A stretch of 41,112 nucleotides of DNA from CALMEC01 sp964393105 (lineage in GTDB: Bacteria > Actinomycetota > Thermoleophilia > Miltoncostaeales > Miltoncostaeaceae), in contig CAYMSM010000030.1 of assembly GCA_964393105.1 (NCBI GenBank), forward strand, positions 1-41,112. Reading direction: 5' to 3'. Positions 30,767-39,074 of this stretch are shown here, one piece after another; the stretch's first letter is position 1, and every line of letters starts with the position of its first letter. The position numbers and the translations under genes were made by a program. The notes below the pieces were generated by a model. It saw only the letters and a program-made list of their open reading frames with translations. It was not told the DNA's origin and did no database searches.

Positions 30767-32104
30767 GTGGCTCGAATACGTACGACCCCGGGCAACCCGG
30801 CCAAGACTGTTGTCGCCGGATTCGCCATCGCCATCCTGGTCGGGGCGGCGTTGTTGATGCTCCCGATCTCGACGACCGGACCCGGGGGCGCGCCGTTCCT
30901 GACGTCGTTGTTCACTGCGACCTCGGCGACCTGCGTGACCGGGCTCGTCGTCGTCGACACCGCCACGTACTGGACCGAGTTCGGCCAGACCATCATCATG
31001 TTGATGATCCAAGTCGGGGGCATCGGGATCATGACCGGGGCGTCGCTCCTGTTCCTTGGTATCTCGCGACGTCTCGGTCTTCAGCGTCGGCTTATCGCGC
31101 AGGCCGAGACCAAGGCGCTCAACCTTGGGGACCTGCGGCGCGTCCTGGTCGGCGTCGTCCTGTTCAGCATCCTCGCCGAGATGATCGCGACCGTCGTCCT
31201 CACGATCCGCTTCTGGTCCGGTGGGGCGTCGTTCGGCACCGGATTGTGGCGAGGTCTGTTCCATGCGGTGTCCGCGTTCAACAACGCCGGGTTCTCCTTG
31301 TTCAGCGACAACCTGATGGGGTTCGTCACGGACCCGGTCGTCAACATCACCATCACTTTGGCAATCATCGCCGGCGGTATCGGGTTCCCGGTGTGGCTTG
31401 CGCTCCGGCGGGACCCACGCCGCCCGTCACGCTGGAGCATCCACGTCAAGATCACGCTGGTCACGACGGCGGCGCTCTTGGCCTTCGGAACGATCGCCTT
31501 GACTGCGGTCGAGTGGGACAACGACGGGACGTTCGGACCGCTCAGCATCCCGGGCAAGCTGCTGGCCGGCTTCTTCGCCGCGGTCACGCCACGCACCGCG
31601 GGATTCAACTCGATCGACTACGAGCAGATGCACCCCGAGGGCCTTCTGATCACCGACATGCTCATGTTCGTCGGAGGTGGCAGCGCCTCGACGGCCGGTG
31701 GCATCAAGGTCACCACCTTCGCCTTGCTCGCCATGATGGCGTGGGCGGAGATGCGTGGCCGGGCGGACGTCCAGGCGTTTCGCCGGCGCGTGCCGAACGT
31801 CGCTCAGCGACAGGCTCTGGCGATCGCGTTCGCGTCGGTCAACCTGGTGGTGCTCGGCGCGCTCGCGCTCATGGCGTCGAGTCCGTTCGACTTCTCGCGC
31901 ACCCTGTTCGAGGCGATCTCGGCGTTCGGGACGGTGGGACTGTCGACCAACCTGACTCCGCTACTGTCCGATGTCGGTCAGAGTGTGCTGATCGGACTGA
32001 TGTTCCTGGGCCGGGTGGGTCCCTTGACGCTGGCGGTGGCGCTCGTGCTGCGCGAGCATGGTCAGCGATTCCGCTATCCGGAGGAAAGGCCGCTCGTTGG
32101 TTAG
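30767..32104 (+). CDS. ktrB: Potassium uptake channel subunit KtrB/TrkH
   Basis: A 445-residue membrane protein with four M1-P-M2 repeats. The selectivity filter loops are visible: SATCVTGLV in the first, SAFNNAGFSLF in the second, VTPRTAGFNS in the third and SAFGTVGLSTN in the fourth. It imports potassium, usually with sodium, and is gated by the cytoplasmic RCK protein encoded next. GTG start at 30767 with a leaderless -10. The stop lies within the start region of ktrA, so both subunits are made together. A candidate structured RNA lies upstream. Confidence 0.95.
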   Translation: MARIRTTPGNPAKTVVAGFAIAILVGAALLMLPISTTGPGGAPFLTSLFTATSATCVTGLVVVDTATYWTEFGQTIIMLMIQVGGIGIMTGASLLFLGISRRLGLQRRLIAQAETKALNLGDLRRVLVGVVLFSILAEMIATVVLTIRFWSGGASFGTGLWRGLFHAVSAFNNAGFSLFSDNLMGFVTDPVVNITITLAIIAGGIGFPVWLALRRDPRRPSRWSIHVKITLVTTAALLAFGTIALTAVEWDNDGTFGPLSIPGKLLAGFFAAVTPRTAGFNSIDYEQMHPEGLLITDMLMFVGGGSASTAGGIKVTTFALLAMMAWAEMRGRADVQAFRRRVPNVAQRQALAIAFASVNLVVLGALALMASSPFDFSRTLFEAISAFGTVGLSTNLTPLLSDVGQSVLIGLMFLGRVGPLTLAVALVLREHGQRFRYPEERPLVG

Positions 32105-32750
32105 GCAAGAGATCCTCGTCATCGGCTTGGGCCGTTTCGGCCGCGCGCTCGCGTACACGCTCGTCGAGCAGGGACACGAGGTGATGGGCGTCGACGCGGA
32201 CGCCGAACGGGTTCAGAGCGCAACGCGCGACTTGCCCCACGTCGTCCAGGTGGACGCGACGGATATGGATGCCATGCGAGAGCTCGGCGCGAGCGACTTC
32301 GAGACAGCGGTCGTTGCGATCGGGACCGACATCGAGGCAAGCATCCTGGCCACGTACATCCTGGTCGACCTCAAGATCCCCCGGATCTGGGCGAAGGCGA
32401 TCACCGGTTCCCACGGCTCCATCCTGGAGCGTGTCGGTGCCCACCGCGTGGTCTTCCCCGAGCGCGACATGGGCGTTCGCGTCGCGCACACGCTGACCGG
32501 TCGCACCATCGACTACCTGGAGCTCGATCCGCATTTCGCGCTCGTCGAAACGACCGTTCCGCGGGAGGTAGCGGGAAAGACGCTCGCCGACGCCGAGATC
32601 CGCAGCCGGTACGGCCTGACGGTTGTGTGCGTCAAGCAGGGCAACGGCCCGTTCACATACACGACGCCAGAGACGCTGCTTCGCGAGGGTGACGTCTTGG
32701 TCGTGGCGGGTGAGCCACGCAAGGCCGAAGAGTTCGCATCGCTCGAATAA
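32097..32750 (+). CDS. ktrA: Potassium channel regulatory subunit KtrA/TrkA
   Basis: A 217-residue RCK protein. The N-terminal Rossmann domain (residues 1-125) has the nucleotide loop GLGRFGRALAYTL and the acidic end of strand 2 (MGVDAD), which bind NAD(H) or ATP/ADP. The C-terminal TrkA_C domain (about 135-217; LVETTVPREVAGKTLADAEI, LLREGDVLVVAGEP) can bind c-di-AMP in some bacteria. TTG start at 32097 overlaps the ktrB stop and has GGAGGA 11 bases upstream. It forms a ring that gates KtrB. Confidence 0.93.
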   Translation: MVRQEILVIGLGRFGRALAYTLVEQGHEVMGVDADAERVQSATRDLPHVVQVDATDMDAMRELGASDFETAVVAIGTDIEASILATYILVDLKIPRIWAKAITGSHGSILERVGAHRVVFPERDMGVRVAHTLTGRTIDYLELDPHFALVETTVPREVAGKTLADAEIRSRYGLTVVCVKQGNGPFTYTTPETLLREGDVLVVAGEPRKAEEFASLE

Positions 32751-32768
32751 CGCTGACTGGAGGTGGGT

Positions 32769-33548
32769 GTGACCGGGATGCTCGACGGCAAGACCGCGTT
32801 GATCGTTGGCGTCGCCAACAAACGGAGCATCGCGTGGGCGATCGCCTCACAGTTGTCGGCCGCGGGAGCCCGGTGCGCGTTGACCTTCCAGAACGAACGG
32901 GTCGAGGCTGACGTACGCAAGCTCGCCGAGACGCTGCCGAATCCCGGTCCCGTGCTGCCGCTCGACGTGCAGGACGAGGCGCAGCTGGACGCCGCGGTCG
33001 ACGGTGCCGCGGCTGCGCTCGGCGGCCTCGATATCCTGGTGCACGCGGTCGCGTTCGCGCGCGCCGACGACCTTGGTGGCCGGTTTGTCGATACGGACAA
33101 GGCTGGCTTCGAGCTCGCCCTCGACATCTCGGCGTTCTCGCTGGCGCAACTTGCCCGCAGGGCCGAGCCCCACATGAAGGCGCGTGGCGGTGGATCTGTC
33201 ATGGCGCTTAGCTACATCGCAGCCGAGCGGGCCGTGCCCGGCTACAACGTGATGGGGGTGGCCAAGTCGGCGCTCGAGTCGATCGTGCGCTACCTCGCGT
33301 GGGATCTGGGCGACTCGGCGATCAGGGTCAACGCGATTTCAGCCGGACCCGTGCGGACGCTGGCGGCCCGATCGATCCCCGGGTTCATGGACATGGCCGA
33401 CAAGGCGGCCGCGCGCTCTCCGCTTCGCCGGGCGATCACCGTCGAGGAGGTCGCAGGCGCCGCGCTCTTCCTCGCATCGCCGCTGTCGAGCGGAGTCACG
33501 GGCCACGTCCTGTACGTCGACGCGGGGTACCACGCCATCGGCCTCTAG
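32769..33548 (+). CDS. fabI: Enoyl-ACP reductase FabI
   Basis: A 259-residue short-chain dehydrogenase of the FabI/InhA type, the last step of the fatty acid elongation cycle. The cofactor loop is GVANKRSIAWAIA, where FabI differs from the GxxxGxG of other SDRs. The catalytic Tyr-x6-Lys is in GYNVMGVAKSALE, and the substrate loop contains RTLAARSIPGF. The C-terminus LYVDAGYHAIG is typical. GTG at 32769 has GGAGG 5 bases upstream, better spaced than the ATG at 32778. It follows ktrA by 18 bases and leads into a damaged metallophosphoesterase gene. Confidence 0.93.
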   Translation: MTGMLDGKTALIVGVANKRSIAWAIASQLSAAGARCALTFQNERVEADVRKLAETLPNPGPVLPLDVQDEAQLDAAVDGAAAALGGLDILVHAVAFARADDLGGRFVDTDKAGFELALDISAFSLAQLARRAEPHMKARGGGSVMALSYIAAERAVPGYNVMGVAKSALESIVRYLAWDLGDSAIRVNAISAGPVRTLAARSIPGFMDMADKAAARSPLRRAITVEEVAGAALFLASPLSSGVTGHVLYVDAGYHAIGL

Positions 33549-33833
33549 ATGGCTGTCCAGGCCGGGCGCATCGGGGTGGTGGCCGACACCCATGTCGGCG
33601 AATGGGTGGCAGAGCTGCCGCAGGCCGTCCTCGCCGCCCTGGCCGGCGTTGACCTGATCCTGCACGCGGGTGACATCAGGTTCCGTCAGTCGTTGCCGCC
33701 CGAGGTCAGCGCCCCCGCAGTCGGAATCATCGAAGCCGGGCCCGGAGGCCTCGACGCCCGGATCGTCCGACTCGCGCCGGCCAGTGGGGATTCGTCGGAG
33801 CCGCCGTCCCGGGTCGCGCCGCAACATGCGTAG
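33549..33833 (+). pseudogene. Internally deleted metallophosphoesterase (YfcE-type)
   Basis: A 94-residue product whose first 45 residues (RIGVVADTHVGEWVAELP ... VDLILHAGDI) match YfcE-like metallophosphoesterases, including the Asp-x-His and Asp metal ligands. The final part (VGIIEAGPGGLDARIVRL) matches the usual last strand of the same family. The middle of about 90 residues, which holds GNHD, the His ligands and the GHTH motif, is missing while the frame stays open. So this is an in-frame internal deletion rather than a truncation, and the product cannot be catalytic. The ATG directly follows the fabI stop. Confidence 0.75.
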
Positions 33834-33964
33834 CCGGAGACTCCATTTCCGAAGGCGGTGACGGTTTGCTCGCCGCGACTGTTGTTTCACGCGACGATGC
33901 GGACACCCTCATGCTGCGTCTTGCAGCCGTCAGATGCCCGCACGGTTCCTTGCTGGCCAGACCT

Positions 33965-35437
33965 CTACGGGCCGCAGATCACGTAGGCGGTAACCGTTTC
34001 CCCCGCGGCGGAGTCGTACTTGGCGGACCAGCCGGTCGCCGGCCCGGTTGTCACCAGTGCGTTGGCCGCGTTGATCGGGGCGCTCCGCTGAATGCGCCGA
34101 TTGGTGGCGGCTGTGACGATCGTCCCGCCGCCGCCGAGCGCCCGAGGCGTCGCCGCCGGACACTGGACGTTGACGATGGCCCCTGCGCTCGTGCTCGTGG
34201 CGCTGACCACCGTTGCGCTGGTCGTTCCACTCGGTCCCTGAGGGCCCGTGGCACCGGCTGCACCGGTTGCACCAACGGGACCCTGCGGCCCAGGCGCACC
34301 GTCGGCGCCAGCCGGTCCGGCCGGGCCAGTCGGGCCGGCTGCACCAGGTGCGCCATCGAGACCGGGGGCACCCTGCGGGCCTGCGGGGCCAGCGGTGCCT
34401 TGCGGGCCCGCGGGCCCTGCGGCACCTTGCGGGCCTGCCGGGCCGCCTGCGCCGTCCAGGCCGGGGCTGCCCTGCGGACCGGCATTCCCGGTGGCTCCGG
34501 CCGGGCCCTGCGGACCCTGCGAACCGATCGCGCCCTGAGGACCGATGGGGCCGGCAGGCCCGGCCGCTCCGTCGAGTCCGTTGGTGCCGTTCGTGCCGTT
34601 GCTGCCATTCGTGCCGTTGGTTCCGGCGGGGCCGGTGGCGCCTGCGGGGCCTTGCGGTCCGGTGAGGCCTTGGGGTCCTTGCGGGCCCGCGGGGCCGGTG
34701 AGGCCGATGGGGCCTTGGGCACCAGTTGCGCCGGTTGCGCCGTCGGCTCCGTTAGCGCCTGGCGCTCCTGCGGGGCCTGCCGGTCCTTGCGGTCCGGTTG
34801 CTCCGTCGAGTCCGTTGGTGCCGTTCGCGCCGTTGGTGCCGTTCGCGCCGTTTGTGCCGTTTGTGCCGTTCGTGCCGGCGGGGCCGCTGGGTCCTTGGGC
34901 TCCGGTTGCGCCGGTTGCGCCGTCGGCTCCGTTGGCGCCTGGCGCTCCTGCGGGGCCTGCCGGTCCTTGCGGTCCGGCTGGTCCGTCGAGCCCGTTCGTG
35001 CCGTTCGTGCCGTTCGTACCGTTCGTACCGTTCGTGCCGTCGGCGCCTGCGGGGCCTTGTGGCCCGGTGAGGCCGATGGGTCCTTGGGCGCCGGTCGCGC
35101 CTTGCGGTCCGGCGGAGCCCTGTCCGCCGTCAGCTCCCGTTGCTCCGGCCGCGCCCTGGGGCCCTGGGACGGGGGTCTGCCCGACGGCAGCGAGCGCGCT
35201 CGCGGCCGCAACGATCACACGACGCTCAGTCCTCTTGCATCTGAACCTCAGGTTGACGACCCGGGCGGCGCCGGTCTTCTTGAGGAAGCAGAACGCGATG
35301 CTCGTCCGCGCCGTCGGCGTTGCCGCAGCCGCCGATCCGGCCGAGGCGCCGCTGATCGCCGCTAGGGCAATGATCGCGAGCGCCGCGCAAGCGACTCTGA
35401 GGCGGGCGGGGGTTGCAAGCTGGGGTGGGGAGGTCAT
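33965..35437 (-). CDS. Secreted collagen-like repeat protein
   Basis: A 490-residue protein: a signal peptide (LRVACAALAIIALAAISGASA), a short Cys-containing linker, then about 310 residues of unbroken Gly-X-Y triplets (GPQGPAGPAGAPGANGADG, runs of GTN), and a C-terminal globular domain of about 85 residues with two Cys (VQCPAATPRALGGGG, ETVTAYVICGP). Bacterial collagen-like proteins form triple helices on the cell surface. The C-terminal domain may drive trimer formation. The DNA repeats are partly exact. ATG at 35437 begins the signal peptide; an upstream ATG at 35503 is not needed. Converges on the damaged metallophosphoesterase gene. Confidence 0.9.
   Translation of the reverse strand: MTSPPQLATPARLRVACAALAIIALAAISGASAGSAAAATPTARTSIAFCFLKKTGAARVVNLRFRCKRTERRVIVAAASALAAVGQTPVPGPQGAAGATGADGGQGSAGPQGATGAQGPIGLTGPQGPAGADGTNGTNGTNGTNGTNGLDGPAGPQGPAGPAGAPGANGADGATGATGAQGPSGPAGTNGTNGTNGANGTNGANGTNGLDGATGPQGPAGPAGAPGANGADGATGATGAQGPIGLTGPAGPQGPQGLTGPQGPAGATGPAGTNGTNGSNGTNGTNGLDGAAGPAGPIGPQGAIGSQGPQGPAGATGNAGPQGSPGLDGAGGPAGPQGAAGPAGPQGTAGPAGPQGAPGLDGAPGAAGPTGPAGPAGADGAPGPQGPVGATGAAGATGPQGPSGTTSATVVSATSTSAGAIVNVQCPAATPRALGGGGTIVTAATNRRIQRSAPINAANALVTTGPATGWSAKYDSAAGETVTAYVICGP
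34713..34980 (-). repeat. 180-bp tandem repeat in the collagen-like gene
   Basis: Two blocks sharing GTTGCGCCGTCGGCTCCGTT are exactly 180 bases apart (about 34735 and 34915) and stay more than 90% identical for over 70 bases. This 60-residue unit points to recent duplication of Gly-X-Y blocks. Confidence 0.65.
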
Positions 35438-35543
35438 GATGCGTCGTTTCCTAGGGTGATCAAGAAGGGTTGATGTGCTTGGCGCAAACGGCGGGATAGC
35501 CAAGGCATTACCCGCCGAGGCCAGCTGTAGCGTCTATCGACAG

Positions 35544-36131
35544 ATGAAGGCTGTTCCTCGACCCTCCCCTCGCAGATCGCGCTTCTCCCCACCCGCGGTC
35601 ATCGGCTCAATTGTCGCTGTGCTCGTGATCGTCGTCGTCGTGATCGTCGTCGCCACCAGGGGAGATGACGGCAACCAGACGGGCACTCCGACGACATCGG
35701 GAACGCGGGCGGAACCTGTCAAGGCCAACGCGGATGCCCTGCGCAAGGTCGCCGCGGCGGTCGGTCACCCCGTCTACTGGGCCCCCGGGGAGACGACCGC
35801 CACCTATGAGCTCACGCAGACGCCCGATGGTCGCCTGTACATCCGCTACCTGCCTGCCGACGTGCAGATCGGGGACCCACGACCCAACTTCCTGACGGTC
35901 GGGACGTATCCGCAGGACGACCCCCTCGCCTCGGTCCAGCAGGGAGCCAAGCGGAAGGGTGCGGTCACGAAGGACCTTGCGGGTGGGGGAATCTCGGTGA
36001 GTCAAAGCGATCGCCCCACCAGCGTGTTCTTTGCGTACCCCGAGTCGAAGGTGCTGGTCGAGGTCTACGACCCGACCGCGAACCGGGCCGCGACCCTCGT
36101 GGCCTCAGGAGCCATTCTCCCGATCGGTTAG
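35544..36131 (+). CDS. Membrane-anchored extracytoplasmic protein of unknown function
   Basis: A 195-residue protein: basic head (VPRPSPRRSRFSPP), one membrane helix (VIGSIVAVLVIVVVVIVVA), a short Thr/Gly linker and an outside domain with VYWAPGETTATYELTQTPDG, YIRYLPADVQIGDPRP and FLTVGTYPQ. The same domain type recurs in Thermoleophilia, but no function is known. The ATG at 35544 begins the basic head; the frame is open to 35475 upstream. Divergent from the collagen-like gene, which starts 106 bases away. Confidence 0.8.
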   Translation: MKAVPRPSPRRSRFSPPAVIGSIVAVLVIVVVVIVVATRGDDGNQTGTPTTSGTRAEPVKANADALRKVAAAVGHPVYWAPGETTATYELTQTPDGRLYIRYLPADVQIGDPRPNFLTVGTYPQDDPLASVQQGAKRKGAVTKDLAGGGISVSQSDRPTSVFFAYPESKVLVEVYDPTANRAATLVASGAILPIG

Positions 36132-36253
36132 TCCACCGTCGCCACTGCGCCCTGCGGCCGGAGCCCGCCTGGTCGCAGGATCCGAGTCGCAGACGCTGCA
36201 TGGGAGATGGCGCCGCTCGTCGCCAGCGCCGCGAACGTTTCGTCTGTCCACAA

Positions 36254-36321
36254 ATGTGTCATCACGTCACAAAATGCATACCACTCATGTAACGATTGGC
36301 CGACGCGTTCACGGCCAAATG
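36254..36321. repeat. Duplicated intergenic element, copy 2
   Basis: Same order and spacing as copy 1 at 9104-9171: TGTG..CA, CGTCACA, 15 bases, ATGTAACGATTGGCCG, 9 bases, CGGCCAAATG. Here it lies about 120 bases after the stop of the membrane-anchored protein and before the tRNA fragment, away from any start codon. Confidence 0.75.
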
Positions 36322-36441
36322 ACCGTTCAAAGACCAATGAGCTGGCCTGCTGGAGCGCGTGTCGCGAGCGGTCTGCCTGCGGCTGCGTTTGTGGACCGCG
36401 CCGGTTCGCAGCGAACCATGGCTCCGCGGCTGTACTACTGA

Positions 36442-36479
36442 CGGGAGCGACGGGACTCGAACCCGCGGCCTTCGGATTG
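36442..36479 (-). other. tRNA 3' fragment A (probable att scar)
   Basis: On the minus strand this reads as the 3' part of a tRNA: the end of the anticodon stem (TCCGA), the variable loop (AGGCC), the T-arm with GGGTTCGAGTCCC and the acceptor strand ending GCTCCCG. No matching 5' half follows. The same 38 bases recur exactly at 37484-37521. Such 3' halves are left by integrases that use tRNA genes as attachment sites. Confidence 0.7.
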
Positions 36480-36493
36480 CAGATGGATGCGAA

Positions 36494-36661
36494 GGGATCG
36501 AGGAGACGATCACGCTGCAGCGCCTCCACATCACTGGATCGCTCAAGCGGACCCTCGCCTCGACGAACCCGATCGAGTCGATGTTCCAGATTGTCCGACG
36601 CATCCAACGCAACATCAAACTCTGGCGATCCGGGGACATCCCCGCGGGCAGGCGCCGCTGA
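36494..36661 (+). pseudogene. IS256-type transposase remnant (C-terminus)
   Basis: About 55 codons (GIEETITLQRLHITGSLKRT, LASTNPIESMFQIVRRIQRN, IKLWRSGD) match the C-terminal part of mutator/IS256-family transposases, where the usual motif is a Glu-containing RTLxSTNxxE. The remainder of the gene, with the other catalytic residues, is absent, and the fragment joins the tRNA scar 14 bases upstream. It is a relic, probably from an insertion near the attachment site. Confidence 0.75.
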
Positions 36662-36720
36662 GCGAGATACCGCTGAGGCGCCGGCGGAAGCGGGGACTTC
36701 GCGCCGGCACCGCGGGTGGT

Positions 36721-37158
36721 TCAGCTGGAGCAGCCGAGCGTTCCCAGCGTCTGCTTGTAGGTCGTCTCGAGCGTCGAGACGGCGGACGCGAGCTGCGCCT
36801 TGGCGTCGGACACCGACTGACTTCGCAGGACGTTGTTGAGGATGGTCACCGCCTGCGTTGTGAACGTCTGGTTGGCCGCCTGCACCTGCTGCTTCTTCTC
36901 CTGGGCCAGCTCTGGCACGGCGCCGGCGATGGTCTCCACGTCGTTCTTGATGGCCTCCAGGTCGGTCTTCACCGCGTCGACGGTCACGGTCGAACCGGTC
37001 ATCGACTTGAGGTCGGCTACCTGCTTCTCGATATCCGCCGTGGCGGAGCACACCTGAGCCTGCGCCTCCGCGGCCGAGTCGTCGCTGCTCCCGCACGCGG
37101 CGACCGCGAAGGGAGTGAGAGCGCACAGCGCGAGGATGACCAGCGTGGGACGTTTCAT
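36721..37158 (-). CDS. Lipoprotein with helical domain
   Basis: A 145-residue lipoprotein: signal peptide VILALCALTPFAVA followed by the lipobox AVAAC with the lipidated Cys, then a mostly helical domain of about 115 residues with heptad-like spacing (IEKQVADLKSMTGSTVTVDA, LEAIKNDVETIAGAVPELAQ), ending GTLGCSS. The second and third Cys may pair. Function unknown; such coiled lipoproteins may act as spacers or adaptors in the envelope. ATG at 37158 with GGAGG 6 bases upstream. Confidence 0.85.
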   Translation of the reverse strand: MKRPTLVILALCALTPFAVAACGSSDDSAAEAQAQVCSATADIEKQVADLKSMTGSTVTVDAVKTDLEAIKNDVETIAGAVPELAQEKKQQVQAANQTFTTQAVTILNNVLRSQSVSDAKAQLASAVSTLETTYKQTLGTLGCSS

Positions 37159-37823
37159 GATGAACCTCCGTGGCAGAAACGGACGGCGTGAAGCTACACG
37201 GCTCGCCGGGCGGGCCCACGTCGGGACGGGCGCCAGAGCGTCCTCGGCCGCCCCGGAGGCGTCGCCGCCGCGGCGCGGACCACTAACGGACTTGTGTCCT
37301 GCCTGTTCACAGTTCCGATGACGATATGGCGAAGTGAAACCCACCGGATAGAGGAACGGGACTCGAAGAGTCCAATTCCCATACGCCGTGGACGGGCGGC
37401 CCGCCCGCTCCCCTGAAAAGGACGCAGCCTGCGCTTATATCGGTGGAGGCTGAGAACCGCGTCCACGCAGGGCTTTCCAGAAGCGGGAGCGACGGGACTC
37501 GAACCCGCGGCCTTCGGATTGACAGGCTCCTGGCGGCCATGCGGATTGGTGCCGCTGCGTCCGCAAGGGCGTGTTCCGAACGGGTTCGAGCGAGACCGCA
37601 GAGTGTGGCGAGGTGTCCCGTGATGCCCCGTTCGGCTCCGTTCGTTTGCAAGGCGTTTGCACGGCGGTGCCGGGCGGCGGCACGAGATCCGGATAGGTCG
37701 GTGGCTACGTCCGACGGCGATGGCCTCAGGGAGCGGCCGATCTGTCCGGCGATACGGAGCGTCGCAAGCCTGGCCCCGCGAGACGTAGCGGCCGGCCCGG
37801 CTGACCTCCGAGCCCCACCGGGC
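37159..37823. other. Gene-poor accessory stretch
   Basis: No intact gene in about 665 bases. The only recognised item is tRNA fragment B. The rest looks like decayed coding DNA, but no frame gives a family match that I can support. Confidence 0.6.
37484..37521 (-). other. tRNA 3' fragment B (probable att scar)
   Basis: An exact 38-base copy of fragment A, in the same orientation, 1042 bases away. The flanks differ on both sides, so the copies mark ends of an inserted segment rather than one long duplication. Confidence 0.7.
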
Positions 37824-38234
37824 TTAGCTCGCCGACCAGGCCAGCCAGCGCTGGGGCGTCAACGCGATGACGGGTCCTTCGGGCGGGGCGCTGCGCTACT
37901 GCGGGTACTTGTCGGCGAGGAAGGCCAGAGCGGCCTCTCGCTCGGGACCCTCGCCGACGACGGTGGCAGGGCCGTCCACGCGCACCCACCACAGGAGCAG
38001 CCAGTCCTCCTCGTAGTGGTCGACGAGGAGGCTGGCTCGGGGGTGGGCGCGCACGTTGGCCAGGCGCTGGAGCCGAAGCGTGGGCTTGGGCTTGCGATCG
38101 ACGGCGGTCCATATCCGCCCGTCGCCGAGGGCGAAGCAGCAGGGCACGACGTGCGCGCGCCCGTCCGGCGTGATGGTCGCCAGGTGCCCCACCCGGGCGG
38201 CGGCGAGGCGGGCCCGCTGCATGGCGGCGTCCAC
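37824..38234 (-). pseudogene. PPOX-class F420-dependent oxidoreductase with in-frame nonsense codon
   Basis: The frame from the GTG at 38234 gives 112 residues (ARVGHLATITPDGRAHVVP, FALGDGRIWTAVDRKPK, FLADKYPQ) typical of the TIGR03668-like PPOX family, then a TAG at 37896-37898. Reading on in the same frame gives 23 more residues (RSAPPEGPVIALTP, QRWLAWSAS) and a TAA at 37824. That end is the conserved family C-terminus, which normally reads KYPQYRS..., so a Tyr codon has become TAG. The truncated product lacks the last strand and helix and may be weak or inactive. Starts right after the LLM gene. Confidence 0.8.
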
Positions 38235-39074
38235 CTACCTGTGGCGGGCGGCGAGCTTCGCGTACCCCGCGATGCGGGGCAGGTTCTCATCGGCGGGAGC
38301 CGGCGGCAGCAGGAACACGCAGCGATCGAGGCCCGCCTCTGCCAGCGTCGCCACGGTGGCGTCGTCCGGAGAGGCGCCGAAGAGGGTGACCGGCAGCGGG
38401 CCCCGCCTCGCCTCGGCGGCACGGCGGCGCAGCTCGCCCATCGCCTGGACGAGGCGCGGCAGGTTTCGGGTGTTGGGGATCCATCCGTCGCCATACTCGA
38501 GCACGCGCTCGAGGTTGGGCGGGGCATTGCCGCCGATCAGCACCGGCGGGTGCGGCCGTTGCACGGGCTTCGGCCAGGACCACACGGGGTCGAAGTCGAC
38601 GAAGCATCCGTGGAAGGCCGCTTCCTCCTCCGTCCAGATCGCCCGCATGGCGAGGACGCGCTCGCGCAGAAGCCGAAACCTCCTCGCGGGATCGGTGCCG
38701 TGGTTTCGCATCTCCTCGCGGTTCCAGCCGGCCCCGACCCCGAACAGCACCCGTCCCCGCGAGAGGTGGTCGAGGCTGGCGACCTGCTTGGCGAGCACGA
38801 TCGGGTCATGCTCGACCACCAGGCAGACGCCGGTGCCGAGCCGCAGGCGCTCGGTCGCGACGGCGACGGCGGCCAGGGCCACGAACGGGTCGTAGCTTCG
38901 GGCGTAGTAGCGGGGCAGCTCGCCGCCGCCGGGCCACGGCGTCGTCCGGCTCACCGGGATGTGGGTGTGCTCCGGCAGGAAGAGCGACTCGAAGCCCGCC
39001 TCCTCGGCCGCCCTCCCCAGCTCCACCGGCCCGATCGTCTCGTCCGTGAGGAACATCGCCAGACCGAACTCCAC
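38235..39074 (-). CDS. LLM class F420-dependent oxidoreductase
   Basis: A 279-residue luciferase-like TIM barrel enzyme. The opening GLAMFLTDETIGPVELGRAA and SLFLPEHTHIPVSR, the strand GTGVCLVVEHDPIVLAKQVA, and the cofactor region GRVLFGVGAGWNREEM are typical of the TIGR03619-type F420 family. It uses F420 in place of flavin for hydride transfer; the substrate is unknown. GTG at 39074 with GGGAG upstream. It is followed directly by the damaged PPOX gene, which also belongs to an F420-linked family. The pair lies between tRNA fragments B and C. Confidence 0.9.
   Translation of the reverse strand: MEFGLAMFLTDETIGPVELGRAAEEAGFESLFLPEHTHIPVSRTTPWPGGGELPRYYARSYDPFVALAAVAVATERLRLGTGVCLVVEHDPIVLAKQVASLDHLSRGRVLFGVGAGWNREEMRNHGTDPARRFRLLRERVLAMRAIWTEEEAAFHGCFVDFDPVWSWPKPVQRPHPPVLIGGNAPPNLERVLEYGDGWIPNTRNLPRLVQAMGELRRRAAEARRGPLPVTLFGASPDDATVATLAEAGLDRCVFLLPPAPADENLPRIAGYAKLAARHR

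Larger units (their letters stand above)
36132..36720. other. Gene-poor accessory stretch
   Basis: No intact gene in about 590 bases. It contains copy 2 of the duplicated element, a tRNA 3' fragment and an IS256-type transposase remnant, each listed separately. Base composition drops locally near 36240-36300 (AT-richer than the neighbourhood). Confidence 0.7.

Noticed and set aside
34580..35070. CRISPR-like or satellite repeats
   Set aside because: The repeats are in frame, degenerate and code for Gly-X-Y triplets; there are no unique spacers of fixed size.
33866..35365. Long plus-strand open frame of 499 codons
   Set aside because: It is antisense to the collagen-like gene; its Gly/Ala/Arg-rich repeats are the reverse reading of Gly-X-Y codons, and the minus strand has a signal peptide and a globular end.
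36254..36270. CRP-type binding site TGTG...CACA
   Set aside because: The half sites are separated by 7 instead of 6 bases inside the full TGTGN/TCACA pattern, and no start codon lies downstream.
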